Shown: piece by piece, positions 35,045-45,233 of the stretch
How positions within the stretch are numbered: the stretch's first letter is position 1
Layout of the letters: each line of letters opens with the position of its first letter
Source: Alicyclobacillus sp. SO9
Lineage (GTDB): Bacteria; Bacillota; Bacilli; Alicyclobacillales; Alicyclobacillaceae
Direction of reading: 5' to 3'
Length of the DNA stretch: 64,000 bases
Assembly (NCBI RefSeq): GCF_016406125.1
Contig: NZ_CP066339.1
Coordinates: forward strand, 3,100,001 to 3,164,000
Made by a program: the position numbers and the translations under genes
Notes under the pieces: generated by a model
What the model saw: only the letters and a program-made list of their open reading frames with translations
Told to the model about the DNA's origin: nothing
Databases searched by the model: none

Positions 35045-35713
35045 ATGCTTGAGTTCTTTCGCGCATTGCCAATGTTTTCAGATGTCCCAGGTTCTGCACT
35101 AGAGACGCTATGCCGACTGAGCCAGATACGCCACTACAAGAAAAACGATGTTTTGGTCGAACAAGAAACAGATACAAGTACCGTCTTCTTCGTGAAATCC
35201 GGTCTGATAAAGCTGGTTCACATTGATGAAGAAGGAAGAGAATGTATTCATCGAATGGTTGGCGAGGGATTTGTGTTGCCTGGAACTAGTCTGTTCTACC
35301 ACGATCCGCTCCCTGAATTTGTATATTCCGTCACCGATACCACAATACTTGAAGTTTCCCAAACGGAATTCGAAAGATGGATTGAACCCTACTCAACCGC
35401 GCTAATTCAGCTGGCTGGAGAAATGAACCGCCGACTCTATCACATGTACGAATGGAGCCACCAATTGGCCGTGTCGGACGCAGAGCAACGAGTTCATTAC
35501 TTTCTTGAACAACTTGTCTCGAACTTTGGTCGCATGGAATCTGACGGAGTCCACATTAATCTCCCAGTTACTCAGACTGAAATTGCACAGATGGTTGGCG
35601 TGAGACGGGAATCCCTGAATCGTATTCTGAAAGAGTTGCAGCGAAAAAAAGTGCTCCATCTTCGACACCAGGCCTGGGTCGTCTCACTTGACTGGCAAAC
35701 ACAGATTTGCTAG
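35045..35713 (+). CDS. Crp/Fnr-family transcriptional regulator
   Basis: 222 residues. An N-terminal cyclic-nucleotide-binding-type beta barrel (about 10-125) leads through a long helix to a winged helix (about 165-215) with VTQTEIAQMVGVRRESLNRILKEL. There are no clustered N-terminal cysteines for an Fe-S centre. ATG 35045 follows GGGGAGGCG. It sits 71 bp before the FTR1 gene on the same strand and may control it. Confidence 0.88.
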   Translation: MLEFFRALPMFSDVPGSALETLCRLSQIRHYKKNDVLVEQETDTSTVFFVKSGLIKLVHIDEEGRECIHRMVGEGFVLPGTSLFYHDPLPEFVYSVTDTTILEVSQTEFERWIEPYSTALIQLAGEMNRRLYHMYEWSHQLAVSDAEQRVHYFLEQLVSNFGRMESDGVHINLPVTQTEIAQMVGVRRESLNRILKELQRKKVLHLRHQAWVVSLDWQTQIC

Positions 35714-35784
35714 ATAAGCGATGCAGTATGATGTAACGAGATGGATTGGATGCAAGCGCACATGTATGTATTGGAGGTCGTAAC

Positions 35785-36612
35785 ATGGTTCCTTCTTTCC
35801 TAATTTTCTTTAGAGAATCCCTTGAAGCATCTATGATTTGCTCCATCATGTTAGCGTACCTGAAACAAATTGACCGTCGCGATAGGTTTAAGGATGTCTG
35901 GTTTGGCATTGGAGCAGCGGTTGCCGTTGCAATCATTGGCGGCATCGTCGTTTTTACGACACTTCGCAGTTATGATGGTTCCCGTCTTCAAACGATGATT
36001 GAAGGCATTACCTACTTCATCGCCTGCGGGGTTCTAACGTATATGACTTTCTGGATGAAGAAACAGGGGAGAAATCTCAAGAAAGAATTACATGCGAAGA
36101 TAGAGACGGCTGTAGGGACGGGATCGGTCTTCGCCATTGCCCTCATTGCTTTCATCACAGTTGGACGTGAAGGTCTAGAAACGGTCGTATTTATGATCGC
36201 GATAGCCTTTCATACCAATCCGTTCATGCTTGGGGTGGGAGCCCTCGTGGGTGTCGCTGTCGGCTTGATTCTAAGTTATGCGATTTATGTCCTTGGCAAA
36301 CGAATCAATCTACAGCACTTCTTCAATATCATGGGTACTTTGCTCATGCTGTTTGCAGCGGGTCTTTTGGCAGATGGCATTGAGAATTTTCAACAACTTG
36401 GCTGGTTTCCGAACGGCCGCGTAATCTGGAACACGGCCTCAATCCTAAACGAAGACAGCACATTTGGAGACGTCCTGCATTCCTTCTTCGGATACGCGTC
36501 AAGCCCCACCGCGTTGCAAGTTGTTGTGTATGCTTTATTCCTGGTAGTAATGGTGGGGTTGTTTTGGAGAATTGGGAGACCACAGAGACAACAACAGGTT
36601 CCGACACATTGA
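35785..36612 (+). CDS. FTR1-family high-affinity iron permease
   Basis: 275 residues with about seven transmembrane helices. Both REXXE iron-binding motifs are present: RESLE in helix 1 (FLIFFRESLEASM) and REGLE in the middle (TVGREGLETVVFM). FTR1 proteins import iron, usually with a ferroxidase or EfeO/EfeB, none of which is adjacent. ATG 35785 follows TTGGAGG. Confidence 0.88.
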   Translation: MVPSFLIFFRESLEASMICSIMLAYLKQIDRRDRFKDVWFGIGAAVAVAIIGGIVVFTTLRSYDGSRLQTMIEGITYFIACGVLTYMTFWMKKQGRNLKKELHAKIETAVGTGSVFAIALIAFITVGREGLETVVFMIAIAFHTNPFMLGVGALVGVAVGLILSYAIYVLGKRINLQHFFNIMGTLLMLFAAGLLADGIENFQQLGWFPNGRVIWNTASILNEDSTFGDVLHSFFGYASSPTALQVVVYALFLVVMVGLFWRIGRPQRQQQVPTH

Positions 36613-36619
36613 ACCTCGA

Positions 36620-37207
36620 CTAAAAGGAAAGAAAAAGGTGTCTAAGACCTTCTCCCGTCATGGTGGTCAAGATTGTCGAAGCAAAGACGCCGAAGAGAAT
36701 GGAGAGAAGAATAAGTACCGTGTTGAAGCGCAGCGTCACGCCTACACCTACGCTAACTTCAATCCCTGCAGTGGCAGACAAGGGAATCAACAGCCAAACG
36801 CCATACTTCTTGTACTTCTCGCTAACCTTGTCGATGTGCGCAAGCTTTCGTTGAAACCACTTCCAGCGCTCTACCAAATCATTAAAACTAAACAGGAGGA
36901 ACGGTAAAAACGAGAGATGTGTCAAGCTGCTGATAATGGCTCCCACCCAAGGACCAAAGCCTGCCACAACGGCCGCCGTAGCACCAGCGACTGCATTTAC
37001 AATGCTTGTTGACATCACGGACAGAGTGAGGAGACTCCCCCGCAAAAAGAATCCAACCAAGAAAACAAAAATATTAACCGCGATAGCAATGCTGAGTGTT
37101 ATCATGGCAGTCTTATAGGGATTCCGTGTAGAGACTTCCCCATTGCCATCTAGCTGCAGTTTTTTTGAACCTTCTATATCCGACAACTTCAACCCTACCT
37201 TTTGCAA
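36620..37207 (-). CDS. multi-helix membrane protein, possible small multidrug export (DUF/PF06695-like)
   Basis: Up to 195 residues with about five hydrophobic segments. The stretch KYKKYGVWLLIPLSATAGIEVSVGVG resembles the loop of the small multidrug export family, but I am not sure of the match. Start is uncertain: TTG 37207 and several downstream codons are possible. It is convergent with the FTR1 gene, 7 bp apart. Confidence 0.55.
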   Translation of the reverse strand: MQKVGLKLSDIEGSKKLQLDGNGEVSTRNPYKTAMITLSIAIAVNIFVFLVGFFLRGSLLTLSVMSTSIVNAVAGATAAVVAGFGPWVGAIISSLTHLSFLPFLLFSFNDLVERWKWFQRKLAHIDKVSEKYKKYGVWLLIPLSATAGIEVSVGVGVTLRFNTVLILLSILFGVFASTILTTMTGEGLRHLFLSF

Positions 37208-37247
37208 TCAACTGTCACAGTTATAAAGGAACCATGTCAAACCTAGT

Positions 37248-38519
37248 TCAAAGCCCGATACTTCCGTATCGTGCATTATGGCGGGTCACCAGCCACCCTG
37301 CACATGCAAGCAAAACCGGGTACACCATGGCCCATCCGCTCAGTGGATACAATCCCACACAAACCAAGAGTGGAATCAGGGGAACCGCTCGCTGGCCAAG
37401 GCTTCTGTCCTTCATTAATCGCAGTGCAGCCATCATGGCAATTCCATACAGCACTAAAAACACTGTACTTGGCCACTTAATAAGAGTGCCAAGATTCACA
37501 TGAAACAGTGTATAGGTTCCGAGTACTACAGCGAAATCGACGGCCAGTGCTGCAAGTGATCCCGTTGGCGTCTGATTGCGTGGATGCAGTTTAGCAAGAA
37601 ACGATGGAAACACACCAGACCGCGCCTGTGAAAAGAGCATTCTGGAAAATCCAGCAACATTGCCGTGAATCGCTACCATCGTAATGAACAGGGCCATGGT
37701 GCCGGTTATCTTTAATCCAGCTGCGCCAAATCCAATTCCTACAAGTTGACTTAGGGGCGCAAGTCCATCTGCCGTGCCATAGGCATGTGTTCCCACCGTC
37801 ACAATCGAAAGCGCCACGTACAATCCACCAACCAAACTTGGTGCAAGAATAAAAGTTCGGCGCAAATCCCTTTGAGGTTCCTGAAACTCCTCTGTCAGAT
37901 GTCCTACCATCTCCCATCCGACAAAGCACCAAAAGATTTCGATGCTAGCGGTGCCGACTGACAACCAGCCATGGGAGACAAACGGCTGAAAATTCTCGGC
38001 GTGCATATGTGATGCTGCAGCAACAATGGAGGCAACCAACAAAACAGCGATGAGAACCAGAATAAGGACTTGAACCCAGGATGCAATTTGTACTCCTTGC
38101 CGATGGAGTATCAAGGATACCAGCAGCATGATTGCGGCCATTGAAGGTATAGTCCAGTGGGGTAGCCCAAAAGTGCTCTCGACGTAGCTCGCTCCAACCA
38201 GTGCAATGATGGGTACGCCAACTGGAATTGTTCCCACAAAGAGCCAAGCCGTAACGCGGCCTGCTGTCTCTCCAAACGCCAAACGTGTGTATTCAACAAT
38301 ACCCCCGGCATGCGGATACTTTGCTCCGAGCCGTCCCAGTGTTATTGCAAGGGGGAATGCCAGAAGAGACATCAGCAGCCATGAGAGAAGCGAGGCAGGT
38401 CCCGCCATCTGTGCCGAAATGGCCGGAAGAATGAGAATACCGGATCCCAAGACTGCACCAATGGCCACCGCCGTTCCCTCAACCCAGGTCAGTGTTCGTT
38501 TAAGACTTGATTCTGCCAT
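37248..38519 (-). CDS. APC-superfamily amino acid permease/exporter, YjeH-like
   Basis: 423 residues with 11-12 transmembrane helices. Helix 1 is VAIGAVLGSGILILPAI (the APC GSGI motif), and the GAKYPHAGGIVEYTRLAFG loop follows. The size and sequence style fit YjeH-type methionine/branched-chain exporters. ATG 38519 follows TGGGGTG. It is divergent from a LysR gene across a 108-bp gap with an inverted repeat, the usual layout for a LysR-controlled exporter. Confidence 0.83.
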   Translation of the reverse strand: MAESSLKRTLTWVEGTAVAIGAVLGSGILILPAISAQMAGPASLLSWLLMSLLAFPLAITLGRLGAKYPHAGGIVEYTRLAFGETAGRVTAWLFVGTIPVGVPIIALVGASYVESTFGLPHWTIPSMAAIMLLVSLILHRQGVQIASWVQVLILVLIAVLLVASIVAAASHMHAENFQPFVSHGWLSVGTASIEIFWCFVGWEMVGHLTEEFQEPQRDLRRTFILAPSLVGGLYVALSIVTVGTHAYGTADGLAPLSQLVGIGFGAAGLKITGTMALFITMVAIHGNVAGFSRMLFSQARSGVFPSFLAKLHPRNQTPTGSLAALAVDFAVVLGTYTLFHVNLGTLIKWPSTVFLVLYGIAMMAALRLMKDRSLGQRAVPLIPLLVCVGLYPLSGWAMVYPVLLACAGWLVTRHNARYGSIGL

Positions 38520-38585
38520 TGCTTGCACCCCAGTCGATAAAATAGCTTCTCCCTCAGGGTACACGCGTGGTACTATCTTGTCATA

Positions 38586-38609
38586 CGATTATTGTGATAG
38601 AGATAATCG
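38586..38609. promoter_or_regulatory. inverted repeat in the APC/LysR divergent promoter
   Basis: CGATTAT (38586-38592) and ATAATCG (38603-38609) form a perfect 7-bp inverted repeat with a 10-bp centre, 19 bp before the LysR start. Size fits a LysR recognition site. Confidence 0.55.
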
Positions 38610-38627
38610 ATTCAACCGATTGGATGG

Positions 38628-39536
38628 ATGACGATGGAACTCAAACAGTTGCAGACATTCAAAGTTTTGACGGAGGAACTCAATTTCACTCACACGGCAG
38701 CACGCTTGAACTACGCTCAGTCTAGTGTAACAGGACAGATACAGGCTCTGGAACAGGAATTGGGTGTGCAATTATTCGAGCGCCTGGGGAAACAAATTCG
38801 CCTCACGGAAGCGGGAGCGCGATTGCTGCCGTATGCGAAACAGATATTGAGCCTCGCCGAAGAAGCACACCTGTCTGTACCGGATGACCGTCGTCCGAGC
38901 GGAACACTCACCATCGGTGCAGTAGAGAGTTTGTGCACATACCGCCTCGCGCCTGTACTCATGGAGTTTCGAGCGCAATATCCAGATGTCGAGTTGGTTT
39001 TCAAAACAGGTATCTGTGCTGATTTACGCAGACAGGTTCTGCAGGGGGATTTAGACTTGGCCTTCACATTGGAAGAAGCCGGACATGATGAGAGATTAGT
39101 CTTCGAAGTGTTGATGCAGGAACCCATGTTGGTTCTAGCCCGCAAGGGCCATCCCCTGGAAAAACTGAGCCAAGTGATGCCTTCAGACCTGAAAGGCGAA
39201 ACCCTGCTTGTAACGGAGCCAGGGTGCAGCTATCGTATGATGTTTGAATCTTCACTGGCCGCCGATGCCCCACAAAACCCTAGAGTAGAGTTTGCCAGTG
39301 TAGAGGCCATTAAACAGTGGGTTATGGCAGGATTGGGCGTGGCACTGCTACCTCAAATGGCAGTAGAAAAGGAACTGCAAAACGGAGAACTGGTGTCCAT
39401 TTTGTGGGCCGGTCCCGATTTTCCCGTTGTGACGCAGATGTGTTGGCATAAAGACAAGTGGATGTCTCCTGCAATGCACAGTTTTGTTGGTATCGTCCAG
39501 AATGATATTGTATCGCAGGACCAAATCAGCCCTTAA
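38628..39536 (+). CDS. LysR-family regulator divergent from the APC exporter
   Basis: 302 residues. N-terminal winged helix (ELNFTHTAARLNYAQSSVTGQIQALEQELG) and a substrate-binding domain from about residue 88 (GTLTIGAVESLCTYRLAPVL). ATG 38628 or 38634 is the start, with GGATGG upstream. It probably activates the divergent amino acid exporter gene in response to the exported compound. Confidence 0.88.
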   Translation: MTMELKQLQTFKVLTEELNFTHTAARLNYAQSSVTGQIQALEQELGVQLFERLGKQIRLTEAGARLLPYAKQILSLAEEAHLSVPDDRRPSGTLTIGAVESLCTYRLAPVLMEFRAQYPDVELVFKTGICADLRRQVLQGDLDLAFTLEEAGHDERLVFEVLMQEPMLVLARKGHPLEKLSQVMPSDLKGETLLVTEPGCSYRMMFESSLAADAPQNPRVEFASVEAIKQWVMAGLGVALLPQMAVEKELQNGELVSILWAGPDFPVVTQMCWHKDKWMSPAMHSFVGIVQNDIVSQDQISP

Positions 39537-39853
39537 ACTGGCCCGTCACAACAGCGACCGTTGAAATCTGCCCTACATTTGCAATAAACAACTGGAATAA
39601 CTTTCAAAATGCGTAGGACGGAGCCCACTCATGTAAATGAGTCTGCAATGACAGCATTGCGTATATCTCCATCTGAGTATGCGTGATGAAAAGCTTAGGT
39701 TGCACTAGTGGAAACGATGCTTGAATGCACTTGAGCTCCCCACAAGTCTGACGATGCGGCAGCATTCACTTTATGTTGCAAACCACAACGACCACACACC
39801 AACGATTGGCACAAAGAGAAGCTCAAAATAGAGTACAGAACCGTTATACTCCA
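39537..39853. other. 317-bp gap, nothing recognised
   Basis: No reading frame with a ribosome site and no strong hairpin was seen between the LysR gene and the convergent small gene. Confidence 0.5.
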
Positions 39854-40087
39854 TCACATATAATTTAATGGATTAATGAATTGGAATAGGACATCAAGAA
39901 GGGGAGTATTTTTTGAGTCCAATAAGTTAAAGTTTTTTAATTCAAATTCCTCAACACGAACTTCGTACTCATTGGCTTGATAATGAACTTCTAATTCAGT
40001 TTTCTTTGCCTCACACTCTTCTTGCGTATCGTGGAGAAAAGCCTCGATTAGATTGTTATCTTTCCAAACCTGGACCCGCCACATCAC
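39854..40087 (-). CDS. small unknown protein
   Basis: 77 residues, starting GTG-ATG at 40087/40084 after AGAGGGG. The first 50 residues look like a compact alpha-beta fold (WRVQVWKDNNLIEAFLHDT, then a charged helix). The C-terminus is hydrophobic. No family recognised; frame and ribosome site support a real gene. Confidence 0.55.
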   Translation of the reverse strand: MMWRVQVWKDNNLIEAFLHDTQEECEAKKTELEVHYQANEYEVRVEEFELKNFNLLDSKNTPLLDVLFQFINPLNYM

Positions 40088-40267
40088 TGGTATCCCCTCT
40101 CAACAAAATAATTCTTGGTTCTTCTTTCATGGTAACTTCAGCACCTGTATAGAGCTAGATTCCAAATTGATACTCAGTATCCTGTATCGACTCTTGATAT
40201 TAATGCTATTTAATTGGGCCCTAAGTTTAATAAACGACGGCGACCCGTCGTTCCAGAATCGTCCCCG

Positions 40268-40723
40268 TTAGAGCCTCGCGAATGTGATGTAATCAACCTG
40301 GACCGGCTCTGCCGACTCGTTCCGAAGTGCCCGGTTGATCTGTCCCCGATGATATTGCCCATGTAAGAGGACCTGCGACAGAATGTCGCGGACGGACGTT
40401 CGGAACGGAACCCCACTCTGGTTCGCATAGTCAACCATCTCATCCAACTCCGACTCCTTGAGTCCTTCGATATAGACGCGATAATGTTCGGCGTTTTCTT
40501 CGAACATCATCCCAATGTCTTTCAGGTCTTCCGCTTCCTCCCACAACGAATACTGCGCACTACCTTTGTCCTGTAATCGCGACAGCCATACTCGTTCTGC
40601 AATCGCAACGTGCCTAACCAGCTTCAGAAGGTCCTTATACTTCGTCTCACTCTCCTGAACCGCGTCCAAAATGCGACCGTCCGCCCAGTACAGGTGCTCC
40701 ATCATGCGCTTGAGTGTCTTCAT
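40268..40723 (-). CDS. DinB family protein
   Basis: 151 residues, four-helix bundle of the DinB type. Histidines that bind metal are in LLKLVRHVAIAERVWL and LLHGQYHRGQI. ATG 40723 follows AGGAGG. Family members transfer bacillithiol or have unknown stress roles. It is the second DinB-fold protein in the window. Confidence 0.85.
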   Translation of the reverse strand: MKTLKRMMEHLYWADGRILDAVQESETKYKDLLKLVRHVAIAERVWLSRLQDKGSAQYSLWEEAEDLKDIGMMFEENAEHYRVYIEGLKESELDEMVDYANQSGVPFRTSVRDILSQVLLHGQYHRGQINRALRNESAEPVQVDYITFARL

Positions 40724-40854
40724 TTCCGGTTCCTCCTCTTCATTTCATTTATTTATATGGAACATTATTTTGCTGTTTGATCCTGTACTGCTAAGACTGA
40801 GTATAAAGAATTTCCAATGGCTTCTTCAGTACTTTGAATAGCCAGGTCAATACT

Positions 40855-41415
40855 TTACGTTTCCATGGATTTTGCTAGAACGTTGAGTTTATTCATGGTT
40901 TTCCAATTCCGTACGGTAGAAGGGGTTTTTAGGCGAATTAGACTGTTCGCAAGCTTCGAATTCCTAATACCTTGGCGAAGTAATAGATATACCTCGCGGC
41001 CTCGCACCCGAAAGTCGTCTATTTCAGAGCGCAATCCATTCAATTGGTCAATGTCTTCAGGAGCGGGAGAGTCAAGTAATAACGAAACATAAAAGGTCAC
41101 TGCGTCCGTAGATGCTTCTGCTTCTCCTCGCTCTTCTTCCGAAAATGGGCAGTCTGTGATAATCTGTTCCAATTCAACAGAAGTCCTTAATTGAATCGTA
41201 GTTGACACGGAGAAGGTCTTCTCCAGTTCCTGTTCGATCCGCTGCCTCAGAGACGTCACATTCTCATCAGAGTCAAATAGCACATTGCCGCTTTGAATAT
41301 ATGTCTGAACTCGATTGATCCCGACTGACTCAAACATTCGCCTCAAATCAGCCATCTTAATTTGATTGTGACCCCCAACGTTTATACCCCTTAACAGTGC
41401 AACGTAAATTGTCAT
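40855..41415 (-). CDS. DUF1697 family protein
   Basis: 186 residues from ATG 41415 (MTIYVALLRGINVGGHNQIK), the invariant DUF1697 opening. TYIQSGNVLFDS and the C-terminal VRNWKTMNKL motif complete the match. Soluble, function unknown; members are common in soil bacteria. An ATG 12 bp upstream is closer to AAAGGG, so the start is not certain. Confidence 0.88.
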   Translation of the reverse strand: MTIYVALLRGINVGGHNQIKMADLRRMFESVGINRVQTYIQSGNVLFDSDENVTSLRQRIEQELEKTFSVSTTIQLRTSVELEQIITDCPFSEEERGEAEASTDAVTFYVSLLLDSPAPEDIDQLNGLRSEIDDFRVRGREVYLLLRQGIRNSKLANSLIRLKTPSTVRNWKTMNKLNVLAKSMET

Positions 41416-41474
41416 GAAATCAATCATTCCCTTTAAAGGATTTTACCTACCACGGTGGTCACTCGTATAGCCGC

Positions 41475-42113
41475 CTAGTTCGTTCGCATCTGACCCGTAC
41501 TTACCATAAATTTCTTAAAGTCCTTACTGAACACCCCAACATCGAGTCCTGATAAGTGGCTGAATTGGTCATTAATTTCCTGAACAGTTGTTACAGACCT
41601 AGGCATTCCTGTCAAGATGTTGTCTGTCACTTGAGCATGCATAAAATTCCGGTCAGCCACCAGTGTCTTCATAGATGTGGTCACTTGGTAGCTCCCTTTT
41701 GCATAGGTCCCAGGGTCATACATTCCCTCGATTTCCTGACTCAATTGGGACGCAACGCCGCCTAAACGACTAAAGGTTCGTGACTGTTCTCCGTTTGACA
41801 AACCGGATACGCCGTTCGCAAGTTCAGCGGCCATATTCATGTATTTATCAGCCATAAACAGCGCAGTGTTGGGAGGTTCTAGGAACGCACCTTTCCTAGG
41901 CTTCTCACCCCTGCCTTCAGAATTAAGATAGGAATTACCGATTAACATTAATTGCATCCACTGATTGTAATCTTGAATTTCCATTTTTCTATTGGCTTTC
42001 GTGGCATGATACGCGCTGTAAGCGAACCAAATCGCTGTAGCGCTTGCGACAATACTAATGACCGTCAAAACCTTTGTTACAGTAATGCTCTTCATCACAC
42101 TCATACTCTTCAT
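41475..42113 (-). CDS. unknown protein with N-terminal membrane anchor
   Basis: 212 residues from ATG 42113 (GGTAGGTG site). A single membrane helix (VLTVISIVASATAIWFAYSAY) near residues 14-34 is followed by a helical extracellular or cytoplasmic part. No catalytic motif or family seen. Confidence 0.6.
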   Translation of the reverse strand: MKSMSVMKSITVTKVLTVISIVASATAIWFAYSAYHATKANRKMEIQDYNQWMQLMLIGNSYLNSEGRGEKPRKGAFLEPPNTALFMADKYMNMAAELANGVSGLSNGEQSRTFSRLGGVASQLSQEIEGMYDPGTYAKGSYQVTTSMKTLVADRNFMHAQVTDNILTGMPRSVTTVQEINDQFSHLSGLDVGVFSKDFKKFMVSTGQMRTN

Positions 42114-42403
42114 CGAATCACCTACCATCATCAGAAACAGAGTCTCGTGCATCGTCTACATTATACTAAACAACCATTGGGTTCCTTGGTATCGACGCGG
42201 TCTAAGTCTGTCCTTCTCAACCGCTGTAACGCTCAGAGCAGGAGATTGCCTTCTAAACAACGAAAGTGTGGAAGGTGTGTCAGATACTGAGAGGGTGTAA
42301 GGTGGGGCTCATAAGTGTCTCTCTCGGGGTGATAGGAGTCATCCTTATGATTTTTGCGTGGTTAACGCACGTGCTTACTCACTAGTGTAAACCAATGCAC
42401 ATG

Positions 42404-43039
42404 TCACAGATGTTTACAGAAGCCGCCGCACAGCATAGCGGTGGTTTTAAGAAGATCAATGGACTCTCTGTAATTGTCGGTTTCGAGCTGGTGATTCGCT
42501 CCCGACAGGACATGTAATTGGACATTTGGCAAGTTCGCCACTTCACTAATATCAGAGCTATTAAATAAACTATCATTGTCTCCCACAACGACGAGAGCAT
42601 TTTCTGCGTCGCGAATCGAAGGGATGACTTTGCGCAAAGGCGTTAGAAACACGTGGTTTTCAACCGAGAAGCCTATGTTCCGCGCGACTTCAGTTTGGAT
42701 AATCGTACCTAGACTCTTGCCGATGAATACGACATTAGAATACTGCTGGCCGATATTGTTCTTTAACGCAACGACGATTTCATCGACCAAATAGCTCTGG
42801 TCCTCTTCCTGAAGGTCCGCCCTGTTAGCTTGATAGCCATACTCAACTCCGAGCACGTCGCAGCCTGAGTCATAAGCGGCGGATGCGGCATACCTCATAA
42901 GGGGAGCATCTAAAGGATAAGCAAAACCTGGAAACAAGACCGCAAGTTTGGACGAACTCGGCGTCTGCTGTACGAAGGAATAGCTGGCAGGTATGGCACC
43001 CCACCTTGTAGGTACATGAATCGTCGACAACTCCCTCAC
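42404..43039 (-). CDS. alpha/beta hydrolase-fold protein
   Basis: 211 residues. Strand LAVLFPGFAYPLDAP with the oxyanion region, nucleophile elbow VFIGKSLGTII (Ser in G-K-S-L-G), acid in VVVGDNDSLF and catalytic His in GANHQLE. Likely a small esterase or dienelactone-hydrolase-like enzyme of unknown substrate. Start GTG 43039 has only a weak site. Confidence 0.75.
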   Translation of the reverse strand: MRELSTIHVPTRWGAIPASYSFVQQTPSSSKLAVLFPGFAYPLDAPLMRYAASAAYDSGCDVLGVEYGYQANRADLQEEDQSYLVDEIVVALKNNIGQQYSNVVFIGKSLGTIIQTEVARNIGFSVENHVFLTPLRKVIPSIRDAENALVVVGDNDSLFNSSDISEVANLPNVQLHVLSGANHQLETDNYRESIDLLKTTAMLCGGFCKHL

Positions 43040-43217
43040 CCCACTCGATAGATTTCATCACATCAACATGCCGATGCTGAATTACGTGAAGTATACCAGC
43101 AAAACTGATGGAATAGCTAGCACACCGTGTTGTCGCTGCGGATGTTGTTGCTGACACCAAATTATGCCCTTAAGCCACAACTTGTATTTTCAAAACATCA
43201 TTTGCCCTTCATTCATT

Positions 43218-44056
43218 TCATTTGCTCGTTGGCTTCCACAACAGTGCACAGCCAATGAATAACAAGTATAGAACAGCTATCGTCCAAAACAACCCGCCAG
43301 GACCCAACCAGGTCATCGTCAAACCGCCAACCACGGGTCCTGTCATGAGGCCAAGACCGAGGTTGGTGACGGCCAACTGATTGGCGGTGGGAAAATTGGT
43401 TGAGCCAACGAGATCGCTGAGATAACCCAGACTCAAACTGAACAGTGTATCCAGAAACGCCCCGACGACAAAACACAGGCTGACAAATAACATGGTCCAT
43501 CCGGTTGCCGCCGGAAGCAAGCTAAACAACACCACACCAACTGCTGAACATGCTATCAGGACGGCTTTACGCCCAAGGCCATCACTTAGATGTCCAAGTG
43601 GAAACTGGAACACAAGACTCCCAATGACGAACGCTGCGAGTGACGCAGAAACAGCCCCCAGAGACAATCCACCCCGTTGTGCGAAGAGCGGCAAATCGCC
43701 AGTCAGGGCGGATTCCATAAAGCCGAAAACTAATGGAAAAGCCACCACTGTACGTTATCAACCACTACAAACAGACAGATAGTAAAGATACCGATGACCA
43801 GCGCCCATGTAAGCAAACTACGATACCTACCCGCCGAGAAATCCGTCCCACAAACACCATAGCAACCACTAGACCGGCGTAGGTATCACTGGTGCTGAGA
43901 CTGTTCATGAGAGGAGAAATGTGTCCTGTCTGAACCGATGCCATCCACGGAATCATGAGACCCTGACTATAGGTTACCGCCATTGCGGCACAGATAAGGG
44001 CGATGAAAGTGCGAGTCTGTCCCGGAGGGATAATTCCGCTATCGATCCGCTTCGAT
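43218..44056 (-). pseudogene. MFS transporter, 5'-truncated with two frameshifts
   Basis: Three reading frames must be joined to recover one MFS protein: TRTFIALICAAMAVTYSQGLM...DTYAGLVVAMVFVGRIS; then GRYRSLLTWALVIGIFTICLFVVVDN; then VVAFPLVFGFMESALTGDLPLF to the end. The shifts lie near 43840 and 43745. The first helix has no start codon because a stop precedes it at about 44057, 15 bp from the trpS stop. The gene is dead. Confidence 0.85.
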
Positions 44057-44070
44057 TACCACCACCCCCA

Positions 44071-45096
44071 TCAACCGCGTATCCCGTCGTTGTCGAAATT
44101 GTAATTCAACCCCATTGCCTCACGCACTTCACGCATCGTTTCCTTCCCAATGTTCCTCGCTCTCTCCGTGCCGGCAATCAGTATTTCATCAACCTTGTGT
44201 GGGGCCGATTCGTACATTCGCCGAGTCTCACGCATTGGCTCTAACAGATTGTTAATTCGCTTGCCAACTCGCTCCTTGCACTCGACGCAGCCAAGAGTGC
44301 CGGAGCGGCATCCAGCGGCAATTTCCTCGGCGCCCTCTGATGCAAACGCCTGATGATAAGTGAAGACAGGACAGACCTCTGGATTTCCTGGGTCAGACTT
44401 ATGGATACGATTGGTGTCCGTAACGGCAATCCGAATCTTCTCTCGGACGTCCTGCGCAGAAGCATCCAGCGTGATTGCATTTCCTAAACTCTTGCTCATT
44501 TTGCTCCTGCCATCCAGCCCAATCAGCCGCGGAACTTCGCCCACAACAGCTTTCGGTTCCAGCAATACCGGTGCATACAACTCGTTAAAGCGGCGGACAA
44601 TTTTTCGCGTTTGCTCAATGTGCGGCAACTGGTCGTCCCCTACCGGTACCAATGTTGCTTTACAGAAGGTGATATCTGCTGCCTGACTAACCGGATACCC
44701 GAGGAACCCGTAATACAGCTGGTCGTAGCCGCGATCGGCAGCCTCTGATTTGACAGTCGGGTTGTGGCGAAGAGCGTTGACCGTCACAAACATGGAGTAA
44801 AAGAGTGTAAGTTCGGCAATTTCGGGAACAAGGGATTGGACAAAAATGGTGACCTTTTCGGGATTGATTCCCGCCGCCAAATAGTCGAGTGTTATCTGAC
44901 GCAGATGTCGTCCCATTTCCTTCGGAGCTTCAAAGTGCGTGGTCAGTGCTTGCACATCTGCAAGCAGGATGAAAGTGTCGTACTGGTATTGCATGTCAAT
45001 ACGGTTCTTAAGGCTTCCGACATAATGGCCCAGGTGAAGCTTCCCGGTGGTACGGTCTCCGGTCAGCACCCTGTCCACCTGCTGATTGCTCTGCAT
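44071..45096 (-). CDS. trpS: tryptophanyl-tRNA synthetase
   Basis: 341 residues, class I synthetase. HIGH motif as HLGHY in TTGKLHLGHYVGSL and KMSKS in LIGLDGRSKMSKSLGN. It charges tRNA-Trp in the cytoplasm. ATG 45096 follows GGGAGTG. A tryptophan-specific T-box leader lies upstream. The sequence is the TrpS II-like form with CRSGTLGCVECKERVGK near residue 280. Confidence 0.95.
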   Translation of the reverse strand: MQSNQQVDRVLTGDRTTGKLHLGHYVGSLKNRIDMQYQYDTFILLADVQALTTHFEAPKEMGRHLRQITLDYLAAGINPEKVTIFVQSLVPEIAELTLFYSMFVTVNALRHNPTVKSEAADRGYDQLYYGFLGYPVSQAADITFCKATLVPVGDDQLPHIEQTRKIVRRFNELYAPVLLEPKAVVGEVPRLIGLDGRSKMSKSLGNAITLDASAQDVREKIRIAVTDTNRIHKSDPGNPEVCPVFTYHQAFASEGAEEIAAGCRSGTLGCVECKERVGKRINNLLEPMRETRRMYESAPHKVDEILIAGTERARNIGKETMREVREAMGLNYNFDNDGIRG

Positions 45097-45233
45097 TCAA
45101 ATCACTCCCGTTTTGTAAATTAGAATCCCTTTTGCACCACCAACCATCACTCATACCACCACCTCCTTGTTTCACGGGACCAGCTAATGCCTATCATCAT
45201 CGGGCCTCTTTCCCCTTCTGAGTCAAAATTGTA